From Pseudomonas mucoides (lineage in GTDB: Bacteria; Pseudomonadota; Gammaproteobacteria; Pseudomonadales; Pseudomonadaceae): a stretch of 64,000 bases of DNA. The stretch lies in NCBI RefSeq assembly GCF_015461845.1, contig NZ_JACOPW010000002.1:744001-808000 (forward strand), read 5' to 3'. A model generated the notes under the pieces. That model worked only from the letters and a program-made list of their open reading frames with translations, was not told the origin of the DNA and ran no database searches. The position numbers were made by a program, and so were the translations under genes. Below, in pieces: positions 55,353 through 64,000 of the stretch; positions within the stretch are counted from its first letter, which is position 1; every line of letters begins with the position of its first letter.

Positions 55353-56050
55353 GCTGTTCGCCCCAGGTAGAGTTTGTTGCAGATAAAACCGGCGGTCATA
55401 CCCGCCAACCCGGACAGTACAAGCGCCGAGCCCCATTGCCAGTAGCTGAACAACACCGAACAGAACAGCGACACCGCGACGCACACTACCGTGGGCGCGT
55501 TGCGCACCACCGGCGTAATCAAGGCGATAAAGGTGGCGGCGATGGAGAAGTCCAGGCCCAGATGCTCCAGCCCCGGAATGCTGCTGCCCAGCACAATGCC
55601 CGCCAGCGTGAACAGGTTCCAGGCGATGTAAAACGTCAGCCCGACGCCCAGCGCGTACCAGCGATTGAATTGCTGTTTGTCGTGCTGACTGGTCAAGGCA
55701 AACAACTCGTCGGTGAGCAAAAAGCCCAGCCCCACCCGCCAACGCCCCGGCAACGGCGAAATCACCGAACGCATGCTCATGCCATACAGCAGATGCTGCG
55801 AGGTCAGCAGCAAAGTGGTCAGCAGAATCGAAAAGACCCCGGCACCGCCCTTGAGCATGCCGATGGCGACCAACTGTGCGGCCCCGGCAAACACAATGCT
55901 CGACAAGCCCTGCCCTTGCAGCGGCGTGAGGTTGGCCTCGATGGCCATGGACCCGGCCAGCAAGCCCCAAGGCGCGGTGGCCAGGGACAGCGGCATGATC
56001 GCCACAGCGCCACGCAGAAAGGCACTGCGCGGCATGATTGAATTCGTCAT
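55349..56050 (-). CDS. azlC: AzlC family branched-chain amino acid exporter
   Basis: A 233-residue membrane protein with the AzlC signatures FAGAAQLVAIGML, TLLLTSQHLLYGMSM and GFLLTDELFALTSQH. With AzlD it should export branched-chain amino acids or similar compounds. Six or more predicted helices. First gene of azlCD. Confidence 0.88.
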   Translation of the reverse strand: MTNSIMPRSAFLRGAVAIMPLSLATAPWGLLAGSMAIEANLTPLQGQGLSSIVFAGAAQLVAIGMLKGGAGVFSILLTTLLLTSQHLLYGMSMRSVISPLPGRWRVGLGFLLTDELFALTSQHDKQQFNRWYALGVGLTFYIAWNLFTLAGIVLGSSIPGLEHLGLDFSIAATFIALITPVVRNAPTVVCVAVSLFCSVLFSYWQWGSALVLSGLAGMTAGFICNKLYLGRTA

Positions 56051-56236
56051 AACGCCCTACAACCGGTGAAAGACCCGAGACTGTGCCAGCCGTCGCGGCG
56101 GATGGCTTGAACAATCTTGCGCACTTGCGTCGTGAGCGTGTGCAGCGAAGGCGCTCCGTTCATCGGCCGGGCGCTTGATTCGCCTCGATAGTAGCAACAT
56201 GATGGCGCTGCATATTTCCTTGAGGCCAGGCCCTGC

Positions 56237-57169
56237 ATGAGCTCAGTCGAACCCGATAGCGATGTCTATAAAACCCTGCTGGAGTCAACCAATGCGATTC
56301 CCTGGCGGATCGACTGGAAAACCATGACCTTCAGCTACATCGGCCCGCAGATCGAGGCGTTGCTGGGCTGGAAACAGGACAGTTGGGTGACGGTCAACGA
56401 CTGGGTCGAGCGCATGCACCCGGACGATCGGGATTACGTGGTGGAGTTCTGCGTCTCGCAATCGCGTGCCGGGGTCGATCATGAAGCGGATTATCGGGCA
56501 CTGACCCAACAGGGCGACTACGTGTGGATTCGCGACGTGGTGCACGTGGTGCGCAAGGACGGCGAAGTCGAAGCGTTGGTGGGCTTCATGTTCGACATCA
56601 GCGAACGCAAGAAAACCGAAGAACACCTGAGCCGGCTGCAGAAGCAACTCGAAGAGTATTCGTTCCAGGACGGCCTCACCGGTATCGCCAACCGGCGTAT
56701 GTTCGACACCGTCATGGAACGCGAATGGGGCCATGCCCAGCGCACCGGTTTGCCGTTGTCGTTGCTGATCCTCGACATCGACTACTTCAAGCAATTCAAC
56801 GACCACTACGGCCACATCAAAGGTGACGAATGCCTGCGCCAGGTGGCCCAGACGTTGTCGCTGGCGGCCAATCGTCCGCGTGACTTCATCGCCCGGATCG
56901 GCGGCGAAGAATTCGTCTGGCTGCTCCCGGAAACCGACGCCGAGTCCGCACGGCTGGTGGCGCGCAAATGCCTGCACCTGATTCGCCAACAACAGATTGC
57001 CCATGCATTTTCCCCGGTATCGCCGCTGTTGAGCGTGAGCCTGGGCGTCGGCACCACGGTCGCGCCGCTACAGGCGACGGCTGTGGACTTCATCGAGCAG
57101 GTCGACAAATTGCTCTATCGCGCCAAACACAACGGGCGGATGCGCGCCGAGTTCGCGGATTTGCGCTGA
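56237..57169 (+). CDS. PAS-GGDEF diguanylate cyclase
   Basis: A 310-residue soluble protein with an N-terminal PAS domain (about 10-125, PAS/PAC pattern WKTMTFSYIGPQIEALLGW and VGFMFDISERKK) and a GGDEF domain. The active-site motif is GGEEF and the RPRD inhibitory site precedes it at the usual distance, so it should make cyclic di-GMP with product inhibition. The signal sensed is not known. Confidence 0.9.
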   Translation: MSSVEPDSDVYKTLLESTNAIPWRIDWKTMTFSYIGPQIEALLGWKQDSWVTVNDWVERMHPDDRDYVVEFCVSQSRAGVDHEADYRALTQQGDYVWIRDVVHVVRKDGEVEALVGFMFDISERKKTEEHLSRLQKQLEEYSFQDGLTGIANRRMFDTVMEREWGHAQRTGLPLSLLILDIDYFKQFNDHYGHIKGDECLRQVAQTLSLAANRPRDFIARIGGEEFVWLLPETDAESARLVARKCLHLIRQQQIAHAFSPVSPLLSVSLGVGTTVAPLQATAVDFIEQVDKLLYRAKHNGRMRAEFADLR

Positions 57170-57226
57170 TCACTGGGAGACGTCCGAGTACCATGAAGCG
57201 ATTCGCCAACAGGTCACGGAGTCGAC

Positions 57227-57601
57227 ATGTTTTACCGGATCGCCGCCGACGGGCTGGTGCTGTTTCATCTGCTGTTCATTCTGTTCGTGCTGTTCGGCGG
57301 GCTGCTGGTACTCAAATGGCGGCCGCTGATCTGGGCCCACCTGCCTGCTGCTGCGTGGGGTGTGATGGTCGAAGTCTTGCACCTGACCTGCCCGCTGACC
57401 CCGTGGGAAAACCTCATGCGCCAGGCCGCCGGGCAAACCGGCTACGGTGGTGGCTTTATCGAGCACTACATCTGGCCGGTGATTTACCCCGCCGGCTTGA
57501 CGCCGCCGATTCAATTGGCGCTGGGCAGCGTGGTGCTGGCGATCAACGTGCTGGTCTATCGTCGGTTGTTCAGGCAGTGGAAACTGCGCCGGGCCGCCTG
57601 A
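57227..57601 (+). CDS. DUF2784 membrane protein
   Basis: A 124-residue protein with three to four helices and DUF2784 features (ADGLVLFHLLFILFVLFGG, CPLTPWENLMR, GFIEHYIWPVIYP). GGAG lies five bases before the ATG. Function unknown. Confidence 0.85.
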   Translation: MFYRIAADGLVLFHLLFILFVLFGGLLVLKWRPLIWAHLPAAAWGVMVEVLHLTCPLTPWENLMRQAAGQTGYGGGFIEHYIWPVIYPAGLTPPIQLALGSVVLAINVLVYRRLFRQWKLRRAA

Positions 57602-57623
57602 AACCAACGCCGAGGATGAACCC

Positions 57624-58541
57624 ATGCTGTCGATTGAAGACCTGACTTTGCTCCAGGCCATCCGCGAAACCGGCAGCCTGTCGCGGGCCGCAGCGCACCT
57701 GGGCAAGGCGCCGTCGACCGTGTCCTACGCCGCGCGGCAACTGGAAGAACGCTTCGACGCGCTGCTCTTCGACCGCCGTCGCTACCGCTTGCAGCTCACC
57801 CCGGCCGGCGAGTTGCTGGTGAACGAAGCGGCGCGGTTGATGCAGGACGTGTCCCGCCTGACCCAACGGGTGCAGCAAGTGGCCAACGGCTGGGAAAGCC
57901 GACTGTGGATTGTCACTGACGAACTGCTCGAATTCGAAACCTTGATTCCGGTGATCCATGAGTTTGATGCGCTGGAATCCGGCGTGCCGCTGCGCATCAC
58001 CCAAGAGGTGCTCAAAGGCGTTTGGGAAGCCCTGCGTGAAGGGCGCGCGGATTTGATCATTGGCGCCACCAACGAGCCACCGGCGATTCCGACCCTGCGC
58101 TGGATGCAGTTGGGGGAAATGGAGTGGGTGTTCGCAGTTTCACCGAAACACCCGCTGGCCAAGGCCAAAGAACCGATTTCCCGGGCCATGGTCGCGCAGC
58201 ACCGGGCGATCGTCGTGGCGGACTCGTCGCGGGTCACCGAGGGCAGCACCTACGGCGTGTCGGGCGGCCAACCGGTGCTCGCGGTGCCGACCATGCGCGC
58301 CAAAGTCCTCGCTCAATGCGATGGCCTGGGCGTCGGCTGGCTGCCCCGGCACCGGGTGGGCTCGCTACTGAAAAACGGCACGCTGGTTGAAAAACAGATG
58401 GCCGACCCACGCGAACCGAACATCCTGTACGCCGGCTGGCGCGGCGATCATGACGGCCGGGCATTAGGGTGGTGGCTGGAAAAACTCAAGCAGTCGTACC
58501 TGTCCACCAAACTGGTCCAGGGCAGCGACCGGTTTATCTGA
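57624..58541 (+). CDS. LysR-family transcriptional regulator
   Basis: A 305-residue LysR protein. The winged helix at the N-terminus has IRETGSLSRAAAHLGKAPST; the ligand domain follows (RADLIIGATNEPPAIPTL). GAGGA lies seven bases before the ATG. Its target is unknown; there is no divergent gene, and DUF2784 is upstream on the same strand. Confidence 0.9.
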   Translation: MLSIEDLTLLQAIRETGSLSRAAAHLGKAPSTVSYAARQLEERFDALLFDRRRYRLQLTPAGELLVNEAARLMQDVSRLTQRVQQVANGWESRLWIVTDELLEFETLIPVIHEFDALESGVPLRITQEVLKGVWEALREGRADLIIGATNEPPAIPTLRWMQLGEMEWVFAVSPKHPLAKAKEPISRAMVAQHRAIVVADSSRVTEGSTYGVSGGQPVLAVPTMRAKVLAQCDGLGVGWLPRHRVGSLLKNGTLVEKQMADPREPNILYAGWRGDHDGRALGWWLEKLKQSYLSTKLVQGSDRFI

Positions 58542-58543
58542 CC

Positions 58544-60121
58544 TCAATTGGCTATCACGCTCATGTTGCGCCCGCTGGACTTGGCCACATACAAGGCCTT
58601 GTCCGCTGCGGTGACCACATCGTCGGGCTGGTCCTGCGAGGCCGTGTTGTAGGCGCAAACGCCGATACTGACGGTCACCCTGCCCTCTGCGCTGTCCAGG
58701 TGCTCAATGTCCTCCAGCAGGACGGCGTGACGGATTTTTTCAGCCACCAGAAAAGCGCCGACATAGTCCGTGCCAGGCAGCACGACCGTGAACTCTTCGC
58801 CGCCATAACGGGCGGCTAGATCACCGGGGCGCTTGATGTTGTCCTTGATGATCGAGCTGATCCGGCGCAAACACTCATCACCGGCGACGTGACCGTAGCG
58901 GTCGTTGAAGCTCTTGAAGTGATCGACATCGATCATCAGCATCGCGAGGTGGGTCTGGGTGCGCCGGGCGCGGCCCATTTCCGCGAGGATAAACAGGTCA
59001 AACTGACGCCGGTTGGACAGCCCGGTCAACGCGTCCTCCAGGGCCAGCAGCTCAAGGCTGCGATTGACCTCGATGAGTTTTTCCTGGCCATCAAGCAACA
59101 CGCGCTGAAAGTGATGTTGCTGCTTCATGAAGTGAATGAGGCGATAACCGAGCGCGCCCAGAAACAGCAGCAGCAACAATACGATCCCCGCGCTCAGCGC
59201 CGTCTCCTTGCGCCAACTGGCCAGCACCTCCTCCTTGTCCAGCGCGGTAAAGATGATCAGCGGATAACCGCTGACCCGCCAAAACCCGACCACCCGTTCC
59301 ACACCGTCCACAAACGACTTGACAGTGGCCGTGCCGGAATCGCCTTTAGGCAACAGTTGGGTAAACAGCGGCCCCTTGGCCACGCTGCTGCCAATGTCAG
59401 CCGCTTTGAACGGCCGACGTACAACAATGCTGGCGTCATCGGCAATCAGGTTGATCACCCCGTTCTGGCCCATGTCGATGCTGTCGTACAGCTCAAGGAA
59501 ATGACTGAGATAGATCGTGGCCAGCGCCACCCCGGCGAATCGGCCATCCGGATAATTGATCCGGCGCGACACGGTCATGATCCATTCACCGCTCGAGCGA
59601 CTTTTTATCGAACGACCGATATGTGGGCCACGGTCGGTATGGTCACGATGGAAGATGAAATATTCACGGTCGGAATTGTTGGCGTTGGGCACCTCTGCGC
59701 CATTGGAGTTAGCGATCCAGCGCCCTTGTTCGTCGTAGACAAACAAGCCATGCAGTTGTTTGAGCTCATCACGTTCAGCGCGGAGCAATCGTTGCAACCG
59801 GGGCAGTTGCTGCGGGCCGACGCCCTCGTTTTCGAGGCGGTCCACCAAGGCAAACAGCAGCGTATCGGCCTGTTTGATCGACGCCTGCGCCTGCGAAGCC
59901 AGGGTTTGCGCCAGGTTGGACATCGCCACTTCTTTGTCTTGCAGATGGTACTGGCGCGAGTTCCAGGCTTCCCAGAACACGATCACCGTCATCGACAGGC
60001 ACACCGCCACGAGCAGCACTACCGCATAGCGGACCTTGAGCCTTGATTCGATCTGGCCGGGCACCCAAGGCGTGGCCGGACGCGGGTTTGCAATCGGATC
60101 TTTGATGGACGGATTCCCCAT
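58544..60121 (-). CDS. Cache-domain GGDEF diguanylate cyclase
   Basis: A 525-residue membrane protein. An N-terminal helix (VVLLVAVCLSMTVIVFW), a periplasmic dCache-like sensor (about 60-300, with SDREYFIFHRDHTDRGPHIG), a second helix (GIVLLLLLFLGALGY) and a GGDEF domain with GGEEF and an RPGD inhibitory site. The MGNPSIKDP start follows AGGGA by five bases; the longer frame is rejected. It converges with the LysR gene two bases away. Confidence 0.92.
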   Translation of the reverse strand: MGNPSIKDPIANPRPATPWVPGQIESRLKVRYAVVLLVAVCLSMTVIVFWEAWNSRQYHLQDKEVAMSNLAQTLASQAQASIKQADTLLFALVDRLENEGVGPQQLPRLQRLLRAERDELKQLHGLFVYDEQGRWIANSNGAEVPNANNSDREYFIFHRDHTDRGPHIGRSIKSRSSGEWIMTVSRRINYPDGRFAGVALATIYLSHFLELYDSIDMGQNGVINLIADDASIVVRRPFKAADIGSSVAKGPLFTQLLPKGDSGTATVKSFVDGVERVVGFWRVSGYPLIIFTALDKEEVLASWRKETALSAGIVLLLLLFLGALGYRLIHFMKQQHHFQRVLLDGQEKLIEVNRSLELLALEDALTGLSNRRQFDLFILAEMGRARRTQTHLAMLMIDVDHFKSFNDRYGHVAGDECLRRISSIIKDNIKRPGDLAARYGGEEFTVVLPGTDYVGAFLVAEKIRHAVLLEDIEHLDSAEGRVTVSIGVCAYNTASQDQPDDVVTAADKALYVAKSSGRNMSVIAN

Positions 60122-60235
60122 GACAGTCCCTGATTTGTTATGACAGGGCGATTTTTCCTGTTCGCCCTTTAGATGTCGCATCAGAAACACGATAGGTGAT
60201 TTGCCGGCCCCGTGACGAGTTTGTGTCGGGAAACC

Positions 60236-60763
60236 TTATCTCGACGCCTGCTTCACCGCCTCAAGCCAGGCTGGATCCAGACGGGTCTGGTCGGTGTCGA
60301 TGCCCAGTTCCTCCATTCGCGCCTTGTGCTGATCCATTTCGCGAACCAGCTGACTGTGGTCGCTGGAGTTGGCGTCCAGCTCGTGCATCTGGTGCAGGCC
60401 CAGGTGATAGAAACGCAGCAGTTTCATGGCCACTGGATCACCGGTCGCCATCGCTGCGGTGACCTGATGCATGATGTTGGTGATGCTCATCAGGCTGCGT
60501 TTGAGCTGCCAGCCGTAGACTGCCGCAGCCATCCATGGCTGGTTCCAGAACTTGCCGCGCATCAGCGCCACCATCAGCAACACCGCGATAAACACACCGC
60601 CGACGTTATACCGCAGGTTGTCGCCGCCGGGTTCACCGAACACCGCCACCGCCGCCGTGGACAGCACCATCGCCAGCGCGAGGAACATCAGGGCAATAAT
60701 CACCGTACTGCGGCGCGTCTGTTGTCGATAGGTTTGAGCGTTCTGCGGCTGGATTTCGAACAT
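60236..60763 (-). CDS. DUF3087 membrane protein
   Basis: A 175-residue protein with two N-terminal helices (TVIIALMFLALAMVLSTAA and GGVFIAVLLMVALM) and a helical cytoplasmic tail with KLLRFYHLGLHQMHELDANS, matching DUF3087. MFEIQP is preferred to an ATG ten codons upstream. Function unknown. Confidence 0.85.
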   Translation of the reverse strand: MFEIQPQNAQTYRQQTRRSTVIIALMFLALAMVLSTAAVAVFGEPGGDNLRYNVGGVFIAVLLMVALMRGKFWNQPWMAAAVYGWQLKRSLMSITNIMHQVTAAMATGDPVAMKLLRFYHLGLHQMHELDANSSDHSQLVREMDQHKARMEELGIDTDQTRLDPAWLEAVKQASR

Positions 60764-60979
60764 CGCGACAGGTTTCCTTGGGAGCAGAGACAAAAAGAAA
60801 GCCAGGCATTATCGCCTCTGCGAGGGATTTAGCTATGCTGGGGCTCCTTTTCATCTTTTCATCGTCAAACGGGGGACATGGCGGTATAGCGCAGTTCGTG
60901 CCATCTTCATCCATGGATACACACTATTCGGATGCCCTTCGCGCGGTTCGGCGAGTGACATCGTTTTAAGGATCACTGA

Positions 60980-62353
60980 ATGACCCAACGACAAGTAATC
61001 AACGCCTCGGTCAGCCCTAAAGGCAGCCTGGAAACCCTTTCCCAACGCGAAGTCCAACAACTGAGCGAAGCCGGTTCCGGCAGCACCTACAACATCTTCC
61101 GCCAGTGCGCCCTGGCCATTCTCAACACCGGCGCCCATGTCGATAACGCCAAGACCATTCTCGAAGCCTACAAAGATTTTGAAATCCGCATCCACCAGCA
61201 AGATCGCGGCGTACGCCTGGAACTACTGAACGCCCCGGCCGACGCCTTCGTCGACGGCGAAATGATCGCCAGCACCCGTGAAATGCTGTTCAGCGCCCTG
61301 CGTGACATCGTCTACACCGAAAACGAACTCGACAGCCAGCGCATCGACCTGAGCACCTCCCAGGGCATCAGCGACTACGTGTTCCACCTGCTGCGCAACG
61401 CCCGCACACTGCGTCCCGGCGTCGAACCGAAGATCGTGGTCTGCTGGGGCGGTCACTCGATCAACACCGAAGAATACAAATACACCAAGAAAGTCGGCCA
61501 CGAACTGGGCCTGCGCAGCCTCGACATCTGCACCGGTTGCGGCCCCGGCGTGATGAAAGGCCCGATGAAAGGCGCGACCATCGCCCACGCCAAACAGCGT
61601 ATCCACGGCGGTCGCTACCTCGGCTTGACTGAACCTGGAATCATCGCCGCCGAAGCGCCGAACCCGATCGTCAATGAGCTGGTGATCCTGCCGGACATCG
61701 AAAAACGCCTGGAAGCGTTCGTGCGCGTCGGCCACGGCATCATCATTTTCCCGGGGGGTGCGGGCACGGCCGAAGAATTCCTGTACCTGCTCGGCATCCT
61801 GATGCACCCGGACAACGACGGCCTGCCCTTCCCGGTCATCCTCACCGGGCCCAAGCATGCCGCACCGTATCTGGAGCAACTGGACGCGTTCGTCGGCGCC
61901 ACGCTGGGCGACGCGGCGAAGAAACATTACGAGATCATCATCGACGATCCGGCGGAAGTCGCACGGCAGATGACTCAGGGACTCAAAGCGGTCAAACAGT
62001 TCCGCCGCGAGCGCAATGACGCGTTCCACTTCAACTGGCTGCTGAAGATCGACGAAGGCTTCCAGCGCCCGTTCGACCCGACCCATGAAAACATGGCCAA
62101 CCTGGAGCTGAGCCTGGCCATGCCGGCCCACGAACTGGCGGCCAACCTGCGCCGTGCGTTCTCCGGCATTGTCGCCGGCAACGTCAAGGACAAGGGTATC
62201 CGCCTGATTGAGCAGCACGGGCCGTATCAGATCCGTGGCGATGCCCAGATCATGCGTCCGCTGGATCAATTGCTCAAAGCGTTCGTCGCCCAGCACCGGA
62301 TGAAACTGCCGGGTGGCGCGGCGTATGTGCCGTGTTATCAGGTCGTGGCATAA
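60980..62353 (+). CDS. ppnN: Nucleotide 5'-monophosphate nucleosidase PpnN
   Basis: A 457-residue LOG-family enzyme that splits nucleoside monophosphates into base and ribose-5-phosphate; E. coli PpnN is stimulated by (p)ppGpp. An N-terminal domain, the central Rossmann LOG domain with CTGCGPGVMKGPMKGA and the FPGGAGTAEEF motif, and a C-terminal DUF3412 domain are seen. The length matches the E. coli protein (454). Confidence 0.94.
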   Translation: MTQRQVINASVSPKGSLETLSQREVQQLSEAGSGSTYNIFRQCALAILNTGAHVDNAKTILEAYKDFEIRIHQQDRGVRLELLNAPADAFVDGEMIASTREMLFSALRDIVYTENELDSQRIDLSTSQGISDYVFHLLRNARTLRPGVEPKIVVCWGGHSINTEEYKYTKKVGHELGLRSLDICTGCGPGVMKGPMKGATIAHAKQRIHGGRYLGLTEPGIIAAEAPNPIVNELVILPDIEKRLEAFVRVGHGIIIFPGGAGTAEEFLYLLGILMHPDNDGLPFPVILTGPKHAAPYLEQLDAFVGATLGDAAKKHYEIIIDDPAEVARQMTQGLKAVKQFRRERNDAFHFNWLLKIDEGFQRPFDPTHENMANLELSLAMPAHELAANLRRAFSGIVAGNVKDKGIRLIEQHGPYQIRGDAQIMRPLDQLLKAFVAQHRMKLPGGAAYVPCYQVVA

Positions 62354-62380
62354 CCCACGATCCGACTAACACCCTTTACC

Positions 62381-62474
62381 CCTGTAGGAGCGAGCCTGCT
62401 CGCGATGAGGCCAGATCAGTCAGCATTGATGCTGAATGACACTCCGCCATCGCGAGCAGGCTCACTCCTACAGG
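62381..62474. repeat. REPIN between ppnN and the hydrolase gene
   Basis: CCTGTAGGAGCGAGCCTGCT faces the inverted AGCAGGCTCACTCCTACAGG with about 55 bases between. It lies between converging genes. Confidence 0.88.
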
Positions 62475-62486
62475 GGGTTAGTGGGG

Positions 62487-63548
62487 TTACAGGTGATCAG
62501 CATCAATCACTGCTTTGGCAAACGCCTGCGGATCTTCCTGCGGCAGGTTGTGGCCGATGCCGCCATTGATCAGCCGGTACTCATACTTGCCGGTAAATCG
62601 CTTGGCGTAATCCTCGGCCGCCGGATGCGGCGCGCCGTTCGCGTCACCTTCCATCGTGATGGTCGGCACCGTAATTGATGGCGCCGTGGCCAACTTCTGT
62701 TCCAGCGCTTCGTATTGCGGCTCGCCCTGCACAATGCCCAACCGCCAGCGGTAATTGAAAACGGTGATCGCGACATGGTCCGGGTTGTTCAGCGCGGCAG
62801 CGCTGCGATCATAGGTCGCGTCGTCGAACACCCATTTTGGCGACGCCGTCTGCCAGATCAACTTGGCAAAGTCGTGACGGTTTTTTTCGTAGCCGGCCTG
62901 GCCACGATCGGTCGCGAAATAAAACTGGTACCACCACTGCAATTCAGCCTTGGGCGGCAACGGGTTCTTGCCTGCGGCCTGGTTGCCGATCAGGTAGCCG
63001 CTGACCGACACCAACGCCTTGACCCGCTCCGGCCACAGCGCCGAGACGATGTCCGCCGAACGCGCACCCCAGTCATAGCCGCCGAGTACCGCCTGTTTGA
63101 TCTTCAGCGCATCCATGAAGTCAATCACGTCACTGGCCAGCGCCGCAGGTTGGCCGTTGCGCAGGGTCTTGTCCGACAGGAACTGCGTGTCGCCATAACC
63201 CCGGGCGTATGGAACCAGCACCCGGTACCCCTTGGCCGCCAGCAACGGCGCCACTTCGCTGTAGCTGTGGATGTCGTAGGGCCAACCGTGCAGGAGAATC
63301 ACCACGGGACCGTCAGCAGGCCCCACCTCGGCGTAAGCCACATTCAACAAGCCAGCCTTGACGTGCTTCAGCGGCCCGAACGAGTCGTGCGACTCCACGT
63401 TCGCCACCACCGGCTCTGCAGTCGGGGTCGCGGCTTGCGCTGTGGCGGCACTGAGGACACCGAACTGCATCAGCGCAACAGCGAGCATCGTTGGTGCCAG
63501 GAAGCGGCGACGTGATTCGGTTTTACGGCTCAACACATTCATCTTCAT
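62487..63548 (-). CDS. Exported alpha/beta hydrolase
   Basis: A 353-residue alpha/beta hydrolase with an N-terminal signal that includes ESRRRFLAP, a twin-arginine-like motif, and ends near AQAA. The oxyanion motif is HGWPYD, the nucleophile Asp lies in GGYDWGARSA and the histidine in GGIGHNLPQED, so it resembles epoxide hydrolases and haloalkane dehalogenases rather than serine esterases. AGGGA precedes the ATG by seven bases. Substrate unknown. Confidence 0.85.
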   Translation of the reverse strand: MKMNVLSRKTESRRRFLAPTMLAVALMQFGVLSAATAQAATPTAEPVVANVESHDSFGPLKHVKAGLLNVAYAEVGPADGPVVILLHGWPYDIHSYSEVAPLLAAKGYRVLVPYARGYGDTQFLSDKTLRNGQPAALASDVIDFMDALKIKQAVLGGYDWGARSADIVSALWPERVKALVSVSGYLIGNQAAGKNPLPPKAELQWWYQFYFATDRGQAGYEKNRHDFAKLIWQTASPKWVFDDATYDRSAAALNNPDHVAITVFNYRWRLGIVQGEPQYEALEQKLATAPSITVPTITMEGDANGAPHPAAEDYAKRFTGKYEYRLINGGIGHNLPQEDPQAFAKAVIDADHL

Positions 63549-63807
63549 AGTGATTTCCCTACCCGTCATTTGTCGGTTGTTTTGCACGACTCAGTGGATG
63601 GATCAACCGCCCTGATTGCCGCACTCGCGGTGACGATAGTCGGTGGCGGTGAGGCAAGTCGTCTTGTCTCGATGGAAGCCATTTAATCGCCCGCAGGTAT
63701 CTGCCATGTGTCGTCAACACCGCGTTATTAAGGCGTAAGGTGTCAAACAGCGCCTGCGATACAGTGCGATACAATTCTCCGAATCGAATAAAAAAGAGGG
63801 TTGAGCA

Positions 63808-64000
63808 ATGGAGCATGTGAACCACATCCTGATCGTCGATGACGATCGCGAGATCCGCGAGCTGGTGGGCAATTACCTGAAGAAGAACGGCCTTCGGACC
63901 ACGGTGGTTGCGGATGGCCGGCAGATGCGCCATTTTCTGGAAACCAATCAGGTCGACCTGATCGTGCTGGACCTGATGATGCCCGGCGATGACGGCCTGG
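63808..64000 (+). CDS. Response regulator, N-terminal part (cut by window edge)
   Basis: The first 64 codons of a receiver domain: the acidic pair in ILIVDDDREI, the phosphoacceptor region LIVLDLMMPGDDGL and a normal start. AGAGGG precedes the ATG by seven bases. The output domain lies outside the window; by its receiver it is probably OmpR-type. It is divergent from the hydrolase gene. Confidence 0.88.
   Translation, partial: MEHVNHILIVDDDREIRELVGNYLKKNGLRTTVVADGRQMRHFLETNQVDLIVLDLMMPGDDGL

Noticed and set aside
55353..56114. Upstream extension of the azlD frame into a 358-codon protein
   Set aside because: The extension overlaps azlC in another frame and reads as low-complexity mirror translation; azlD has its own ATG in a four-base overlap with azlC.

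Overview
The window reads as the chromosome of a denitrifying Pseudomonas of the fluorescens group. Nearly every protein resembles Pseudomonas families, the DNA is GC-rich, fluorescens-type REP/REPIN palindromes sit between genes, and the ben-cat order is pseudomonad. Species cannot be fixed from the sequence alone.

Region 1 (about 1-34.6 kb) is a nearly complete denitrification island. It starts with molybdenum-cofactor genes (moeA, cut by the window edge, and moaB) and pdxH. Next come the NO sensor norR with the divergent repair gene ytfE, a CopD-like membrane protein with nnrS, and a small membrane ORF with dnr and a zinc-ribbon protein. The NO reductase genes norCBD and the accessory genes nirQ-nirO-nirP follow. 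The cd1 nitrite reductase and heme d1 operon nirSMCFDLGHJEN runs rightward and meets the leftward nosRZDFYL operon with a short-chain dehydrogenase at its end. hemN, a HemN-like protein without the radical-SAM cysteines, and a second CopD-like protein close the island. No nitrate reductase gene is in the window; only a short napA-like remnant is visible at 34.8 kb.

The regulation of region 1 is readable. TTGAT-N4-ATCAA-type ANR/DNR boxes precede nnrS, norC, nirS/nirQ, nosR, the hemN-like gene and the second CopD-like gene. Two other promoters, those of ytfE and of the small-ORF/dnr unit, instead carry three GGT-N7-ACC-type NorR sites and a GG-N10-GC sigma-54 promoter, with almost the same spacing in both. 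This predicts a cascade: NO acts on NorR, NorR raises DNR, and DNR switches on nir, nor, nos and heme synthesis. That is the most interesting inference here.

Region 2 (about 34.6-42.4 kb) is an accessory stretch, visibly richer in A+T around the SulP and MFS genes. It holds gene remnants (napA-like, YeeE/YedE-like), a ribbon-helix-helix protein, a SulP anion transporter, an MFS transporter whose end carries a perfect 34-bp tandem duplication, and a row of tiny genes of mostly unknown function, including an OsmE-like lipoprotein.

Region 3 (about 42.6-51.5 kb) holds a Nudix hydrolase and the benzoate-to-beta-ketoadipate-enol-lactone pathway: benABCD with its AraC/XylS-type activator benR, then catA, catC, catB and divergent catR. 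A pair of XylS-type half-sites lies upstream of benA and a perfect palindrome lies between catB and catR.

Region 4 (about 51.5-64 kb) is ordinary chromosome: DUF1652, a polysaccharide deacetylase lipoprotein, a YedK/SRAP protein, small proteins, AzlCD, two diguanylate cyclases, a LysR regulator, DUF2784 and DUF3087 proteins, the nucleosidase PpnN, an exported alpha/beta hydrolase and the start of a response regulator.
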